From Hibiscus mutabilis (taxonomy: Eukaryota > Streptophyta > Magnoliopsida > Malvales > Malvaceae), in NCBI GenBank assembly GCA_019671005.1, contig CM033724.1, positions 21,801,786 to 21,865,785 on the forward strand: 64,000 bases of DNA, given 5' to 3'. The notes beneath the pieces were generated by a model. The model made no database searches, was not told the DNA's origin, and saw only the letters and a program-made list of their open reading frames with translations. Positions 58,251 to 64,000 of this stretch are shown in pieces (position 1 is the first letter of the stretch; every line of letters starts with the position of its first letter). A program made the position numbers and the translations under genes.

Positions 58251-59283
58251 TATTTATTCTTTGTATTTCTTTGCTTCAGAGAAAATATCTAAATTTTGCA
58301 CATCTGCTCACTCAATCTAATTATCTTGCTTTTGAGAGGGCTGACTTTTATCCTTATATTGTTCAACACTCTTTTAGCCTTTGCCTGGTTGAGGGAACAA
58401 AATCTTTCACATCCTCCCAGAGGCTTGAATGAAAGCTTTAACATCACTGGACATCTCCTCCAATGTCTATAAAATTATTCTTGTTGTCGTGGGAGTAAAA
58501 CTAGTGAACAAGTAGGCACCCCTGTCTTGCAGTCTACTGCCTCAAAATAATATTAAAACCTTCAGGGTTTCCTAAGAATTCTCTGATTCTTGACTACGCA
58601 GAGCATTTAGATTGCTCTCATGGGAATCTTCGTAACAAAGCTTATTTTCACCCTGAATGTCTTTGAACAATATTGGAGTCTTAATTTCTTATGCCCCAAC
58701 ATCTCATGCCTCTGGTTCAGAACTTAACCATAGAATGCGTTATAGTCCCCATACTTTTTAAACCCCTTTCAAAGTAATACACAAAAATCTTTTGCATGCT
58801 TTAAGGATGTCAATCATTCTGGTTCTTATTTCAATATAAGATACTCATATGAGTGAAGAAAAAGGCACAAACAAGGAAGGAAAGAAAAAGTCTCTGAAAT
58901 ATTTTATTGTGGAAAACAAAGGAAAGGTTACAAGAAGGAAATATAAGTATCCAGATATCAATGGTTAAAACTTCTCAAGTTAAAACGCCGTGAGATGCCT
59001 TGAATATTGCCTTTGCCTAGTAGATTTTGAAAATGACAACAATGTATGAAGATACGAAATTCCTTTTGAGACGTCGAGTCTCCGAGAGAGTCATTTGATG
59101 CATGCCTAAACCATGAACAATCCGAGCCACCCTTTGTGAGTTTTTGACCCGGATCCACCTTTGGTTTCCAGTCGCCCTTTACGGGTTTTCATCTTGAACC
59201 CTTTTTTTCTTTTTTTAGGTATCTAAAGTGCCCTTTACGGGGTTTCACCTTTCGACTCCTCTTCTATTTTCCACACTCTTTCT
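58251..59283 (-). other. Untranslated spacer between integrase and 3' LTR
   Basis: No ORF. 59115-59255 contains three diverged copies of a unit around GCCCTTTACGGGTTTTCA (CACCCTTTGTGAGTTTTTGA, CGCCCTTTACGGGTTTTCA, TGCCCTTTACGGGGTTTCA). Otherwise unremarkable. Confidence 0.6.
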
Positions 59284-60590
59284 TTAGGCATGATTTTTTT
59301 TGACCGAATCTGAGTTCACCGAATTCTCAAGCTCATCTCCATCCATCTCAGCCAAGGTCAATGCTCCTCTTGAGAAGACCTTTGTTACAACGTAAGGCCC
59401 TTCCCAGTTAGGTGCCCATTTTCCTCGAGAGTCTTTTTGGATTGGCAGCATTTTCTTTAATACTAAATCTCCTTCTCGAAATTCTCTTAGGTGGACTTTC
59501 TTTTCATGAGCTCACATCATTCTTCTTTGATACATCTATCCATGACAAATGGCCTTCAACATTTTTTTGTCGATTAAGTTCAACTGATCATATCTCGCCT
59601 GAACCCATTCTTCTTCTTCTAGTTCTGCTTCTATTAGGACGCGTAGAGACGAAATTTTGACTTCAATTGGAAACACAACTTTCATTCCATATACTAATAA
59701 AAACGGTGTCACCCCGATGGATGTTCGTACAATAATCTTGTAAGCATAAAGGGTAAACGGTAACTTTTCATGCTAATCTTTGTAAGTGTCGGCCATTTTT
59801 GCAACTATCTTCTTGATATTCTTATTAGCAGCCTCTACAACCCCATTTATCTTCAGGCGATAAGTCACCGAGTTATGATGTTTGATGTTAAACTACTCAA
59901 AAACTTTGGTTATCATCTTGTTGTTCAAATTGGAGGCATTGTCCGTGATAATCCTCTCCGGTAGACCATATTGGCAGATGATCTTTTTTTTTAAGAATTT
60001 GCAAACTATAGATCTAGTGGCATTCGTATATGAGGCTACTTCCACCCATTTAGTGAAATAGTCGATGGCTACTAGAATAAATCGATGCCCGTTTGACGTT
60101 TTAGGGTGAATCTGGCGGATGACATCCATGCCCCACATGGAAAAGGGCCAAGGGGCTGACATGACATAAAGAGACTGTAGAGGTGTATGGATCTTGTCAG
60201 CATAAATCTGACACTTATGGCATTTTTTAGAGTAGTTAATGCAACCTCCCTCTAAAGTTGACAAATAATACCCAAAGCGCATGATTCTTCTGGCCATGGT
60301 GAAACCACTAGGGTGGGTCCTACAAACCACCTCATGAACCTCTTCTAAGATCATTTGAGATTCTTTAGCACCTACGCACCTCAATAATACTTGGTCTCAA
60401 CTTTTCTTGTATAAGATTTCTCTATCAAGAACATATCTCGATGCCATTTTCTGATTGTTTTCTTTTCATTCTCAATTGCCTGAGGCGGATATTTCTGAGA
60501 CTTTATATAGTGTAGGATGTCATAATACCATAGAAGACCATCTGCTTCTTCTTCTACATCATAACATTGAGCTAGGGAATCTTGTATTTG
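59284..60590 (-). pseudogene. Tat/Ogre integrase (broken)
   Basis: Long open part 60384-59893 plus continuing frame to the stop at 59284-59286. HHCC finger: HEVVCRTH with CHKC (about 60330-60190). Catalytic core: first Asp in MWGMDVI (about 60130), second in ERIITDNASN (about 59950), Glu in the NGVVEAANKN block (about 59845). C-terminal part around GDLVLKKMLP and GKWAPNWEGPYVV (about 59485-59400). Breaks: TAG at 59893-59895, several others below, a TGA near 60402 and a frameshift near 60440. Confidence 0.82.
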
Positions 60591-61992
60591 CTATTTGATC
60601 GGTATCATTTCAGCACCTTCACTTGCTTTAAACGTGGCAGCTAGAGTGGCTAAGGCATCAGCCATTTGGTTATCTTCTCTAGGGAGATACTTAAAGGTTA
60701 TTTCATCAAATTCTTTAATTAGTTGAAGTACCAACTTATGATATCCTATCAGTTTCGTATTTTTCGTCTCCCATTCCCCTCGAATTTGGTAGACAACCAA
60801 CGCAGAATCCCTATAAACTCTCAAGGTCTTGATTTTCCTTTCAATAGCTGCTCGTAAACCCATGATGCAAGACTCGTATTTTGCCATGTTGTTAGTGCAA
60901 AAGAATCTCAACCGACTGGTGAAAGGATAATGATCTCTTTCAGGTGAGACTAAGATTATCCCGATGCCTCGTCCCAAAGTATTTGCAGCGCTGTCAAAAT
61001 GCATAATCCATGATTCTATTGGGGCATCACCTTCCTCAATCGTAATACACATCAAATCTTCATTAGGAAAATTAAAGCTCAATGCCTCATAGTCTTCGCA
61101 GGCTCGACTTGCCAAAAAGTCAGCTATGACACTCCCTTTTAATGCTTTTTGGTTTACGTACTGAATTTCGAATTCTGAAAGTAACATTTGCCAACGGGCC
61201 AATCTTCCTAATAGGTCCAGTGCTTCCATCATAAATTTTAAAGGAACTAGCTTCGAAATCAACCAAGTAGTGTGGTATAACATATATTGCCTAAGCCTTT
61301 TAGCTGCCCACACCAAAGCACAACACGACTTTTCAATCGAGTAATACCTGGTTTCACAGTCAGTGAACTTCTTGCTTAAGTAATAGATTGCTTTTTCTTT
61401 CATTCCAGTTTCGTCATGTTGCCCCAATATACAACCCATAGAGTTTTCATACACCGTCAAGTAGATGATCAATGGTTTTCCTGGAATAGGTGGAACCAAT
61501 ACAAGAGGGTTAGTCAACTGTTCTTTAATCTTTTTCAAGGCTACTTGACATTCTTCATTCCATGTTCCCAGGTTATTCTTTCGAAGGAGCTTGAATACTG
61601 GATCACATTTATCTGTCAATTGGGAGATAAAACGAGCAATATAATTTAACCTCCCCAAAAAGCCCCTGACCTCCTTTTGTGTACAAGGAGGTGGGAGTTC
61701 TTGTATGGCCTTGACTTTATTTGGGTCGATCTCAATTCCTTTTCTGCTCACAACGAAGCCTAGCAATTTTCCCGATGTAACCCTAAAAGTGCACTTGGTA
61801 GGATTGAGCTTTAATTGAAAATTTTTCAACCTTTAGAAGAGCTTCTCTAGGTTCACGATATGCTCTTCTTCTGATCCGAATTTAGTGATCATATTGTCTA
61901 CATACACCTCTATTTCTCTATGTATCATGTCATGAAAAAGGGTCACCATGGTTCTTTGGTAAGTTTCCATTGCGTTCTTCAAACCGAAGGGC
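60591..61992 (-). pseudogene. Tat/Ogre RT end, RNase H and second (plant-type) RNase H
   Basis: The frame from 61829 down to 60591 is open for 412 codons. It follows the RT palm motif VYVDNM (61893-61904), where the second catalytic Asp is Asn. The RT connection GFVVSRKGIEIDPNKVKAI leads to the first RNase H (LIIYLTVYENSMGCILGQHDETG, about 61490-61400), which lacks a normal catalytic Asp as is usual in this lineage. The second RNase H follows: HFDSAAN, NNMAKYES, YRDSALVVYQ and MADALATLA (about 61000-60640) supply the DEDD residues. A stop near 61835 separates RT motifs; a frameshift lies near 61992. Confidence 0.87.
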
Positions 61993-62738
61993 ATTACTTA
62001 TAGCAGAATGTTCCCCACAGTGTTATGAAAGTAGTCTTTTCCATATCTTTCGAGCACATCTTGATCTGGTTATATCCAGAGAATCCATCCATGAAGGAGA
62101 AAAGAGAATGGTCGGTTGTATTGTCTACTAAGGTATCGATGTGGGGTAGCGGGAAATTGTCTTTAGGGCTTGCCCTATTGATATCCCTATAATCGACACA
62201 CATACGCACTTTTCCATCCTTTTTTGGGACTGGGACAATATTGGCCACCCACTCTGGATACTTGGCCACTTCGAGAAATCCTGCATCGAACTGCTTTTTC
62301 ACCTCATCTATAATTTTCATAAACGTCTCAGTTTTCATCCTTCTAAGTTTTTATTTTAAGGGTTCACATCCTGTCTTTATGGGAAGCTGATGCATGATGA
62401 TGTTAGTATCGAGGCCAGGCATATCTTGGTAAGACCACACGAATATGTCTTTATATTCCTTTAGAAGCTCAATTAAGCTTTGTCGAGTCTTGGCAGTGAT
62501 GGTAGTACCAATTTTCACTTCATGTTTCTCTTCTTCGGTGCCGATATTCAAAATTTCCAATTCTTCCTTGTGAGGTAGAATCTGTTTTTCCTCTCCCTCC
62601 ACTAACCTGACCAAATCATTGGGCAAATCATATTCCTCCTCATTGTCACACTCTTTAACCTCTTCTAAGCACATGGGCATTTCAAAGTCAATTTTTGAGT
62701 CTGACTCGGAGTCATTTATACCGTTGATATCTAGAAAC
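61993..62738 (-). pseudogene. Tat/Ogre polyprotein exon 2: linker and RT N-terminal half
   Basis: Starts at the predicted acceptor (62738). An acidic linker leads into RT: SLIELLKEYKDIFVWSYQDMPG, YPEWVANIVPVPKKDGKVRMCVDYRDIN, FPLPHIDTLVDN and FSFMDGFSGYNQIKM (first catalytic Asp). One in-frame stop lies near 62348, and the frame is lost at about 61993. Confidence 0.85.
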
Positions 62739-62996
62739 CTGAAAGGAAACGGGTAGAAAATATATACAAAGGCAATGGAAAAATAAATAAATGAATGATT
62801 TTTTTGTGTTTTTGTTATTTTTTCTTGTAGTTTTAGTTTTTAGGTTTATCTATAGTTTTATATGTTTGCCACACAATGGTTATTAGGAAATTCATCTTTA
62901 TTGAAATTAAAACCATAATGGTTTGACATAGGCCCTTTACAAAAGATCCCTTGTTGCCCTCGGGCCTAAGGCAAAATGGTTGGTTTTGAGAATTAC
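62739..62996 (-). other. Predicted intron in the Tat/Ogre polyprotein
   Basis: Minus strand: donor GTAATT (62996-62991) directly after codon bases GA, acceptor TTCCTTTCAG ending at 62739. The 258 nt are AT-rich with several stops, and removal keeps the reading frame. Ogre elements are known to carry a spliced intron at this place. Confidence 0.8.
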
Positions 62997-64000
62997 TCTG
63001 TAAAGGATTTAAAGACTACACGAATTTCTTCAGCAGTCCAGTTATTAAGCTTAGAGCAGGGGTAAATCATGGACATATATTTGTTTCCTTCTTCTCCATC
63101 CGTCACATTGTTGATGCTCAGTTCCCCAAAGGCTTCATTCAGTTCATTATTTCCTTTCTCCTCCTCAACAACTAAGGCATTTGGATTCAAAAAGCCTCCA
63201 GATCTGAAAGTGTGATTCAGGGGTAGAAACGTTATTGGTTCTCATTCAATCTCTTACCCTTTCAGCCTAGCCTTTCTTCTTTCTTGTTTTCTCTTCACAT
63301 TGGTCTTCCTTTGCAGATTGTTGGGCTTAAATCCCAACCCAAACTGATCTTTTTTCTCTGGGACAGCTATAGGGTACAACCTCTCATGATTCCGTTTCCC
63401 AAAACCTTTTCCTATCTCAACCCATTTTCCAAGGGTCTCTCTGACTTGTATTTTGGCATTGTTGGATAATCTCGGTATATGAATCTTACTCCCTTCGGTG
63501 ACAAAGGTTGCATTAACAAGCTCCAGCGTTCTGAAATGACATTCAAGTGCGCCCTAGTCAATTTTGATGTAGGGTGCGTCGGTAGACACCAATGCAATGA
63601 TATCCTCTTCAGCCCCGACTGTTACCAGCTGTCCGTCGACCATAAACTTTAACTTTTGATGTAGGGAAGAGGGGACTGTGCTTGCCGCGTGAATCCAAGG
63701 GTGCCCTAACAAGCAACTGTATGTGGGTTTAATGTCCATCACCACAAAGTCGATGTCAAACATGGACGACCCAATTTGTAATGGTACTTCAATCTTTCTT
63801 AGTACCTCTCGCTGAGTCCCGTCAAATGCTCTCACAGTATTCTGATAAGACTTCATGTGAGAGCTATCTATCGGCAGTTTCTTCAGAGTCTCTAGAGGGA
63901 GAACATTCAGGGCCGACCCATTATCGATGAGGACTCATGGCAGCATGTGTCCTTTACACCTTGTAAAAATATGAAGAGCTTTGTATGATCCTCTCCCACC
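62997..64000 (-). pseudogene. Tat/Ogre protease and following region, exon 1 end
   Basis: Protease active-site motif VLIDNGSALN (about 63935-63905) and the later LLGHPWIHAA motif (about 63710-63680). The frame continues through a conserved post-protease region to the intron donor at 62996, with in-frame stops near 63940, at 63554-63556, and near 63257 and 63248. Gag is outside the window. Confidence 0.85.

Larger units (their letters stand above)
55940..64000 (-). mobile_element. Tat/Ogre-type gypsy element, 3' two-thirds
   Basis: Minus-strand order (high to low coordinate): protease, intron, RT, RNase H, second RNase H, integrase, spacer, 3' LTR. The second, plant-type RNase H after the first is diagnostic of the Tat lineage, and the intron upstream of RT is an Ogre trait. 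Gag and the 5' LTR lie right of the window. Multiple stops and frameshifts make it defective. Confidence 0.88.

Noticed and set aside
63412..63597. Minus-strand open frame at 63412-63597
   Set aside because: Out of frame with the protease region; the conserved Tat reading continues in another frame through this stretch.

Overview
This is a repeat-rich nuclear segment of a flowering plant. The two intact genes are a clade I SWEET sugar transporter and a plastid acyl-ACP desaturase, both typical eudicot genes. The mix of Athila, Tat/Ogre, Tekay/Del and Sirevirus-type elements suits a large-genome eudicot. I lean towards Malvaceae (cotton-like), but that is an inference from overall look, not a search. 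I saw no tRNA, rRNA or CRISPR array.

Layout. 1-8971: right-hand part of an Athila-type Ty3/gypsy element (+), with broken gag-pol, an extra ORF, two hairpin/polypurine modules and a 3' LTR. It sits inside the leader of a Tat/Ogre-type element on the minus strand (leader 8972-9758, LTR 9759-13064). 13065-17900: a SWEET gene with six exons; introns 3 and 5 each hold a foldback MITE. 17964-25690: a Tekay-type LTR fragment, a hAT-type MITE, unassigned DNA, a non-autonomous Sirevirus-like copia element and a decayed Tekay integrase end. 25691-29825: the Tekay 3' LTR, itself split by an Athila-like solo LTR and a MITE. 31668-33150: the desaturase gene (two exons).

33360-40227: a Mutator-type MITE (perfect 9-bp target duplication) split by a complete 6.4-kb non-autonomous Tat/Ogre relative (5-bp duplication ACGCG) whose interior is mostly leader plus two related minisatellites. 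40417-41431: a hAT-type MITE and a Stowaway MITE. 41640-49852: a decayed full-length copia element whose 3' LTR is cut by a Tat-type LTR (49853-about 51640). About 51640-55939: probable gypsy LTR sequence with an array of tiny hairpins. 55940-64000: a Tat/Ogre element on the minus strand with 3' LTR, integrase, double RNase H, RT and protease, including a predicted 258-nt intron that joins the protease and RT reading frames.

The two host genes show no functional link. The strongest pattern across the window is that several retrotransposon families each carry their own reiterated short palindrome or hairpin: GTTGCC-NN-GGCAAC in the Athila element, GTAYCGRTAC in the Tekay and Sirevirus-like LTRs, a long GATC-centred palindrome in the Tat LTRs, and CAC-NNNN-GTG tetraloop hairpins near 54.5 kb. 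In the Tat/Ogre relatives a long inverted repeat also brackets the primer-binding site.
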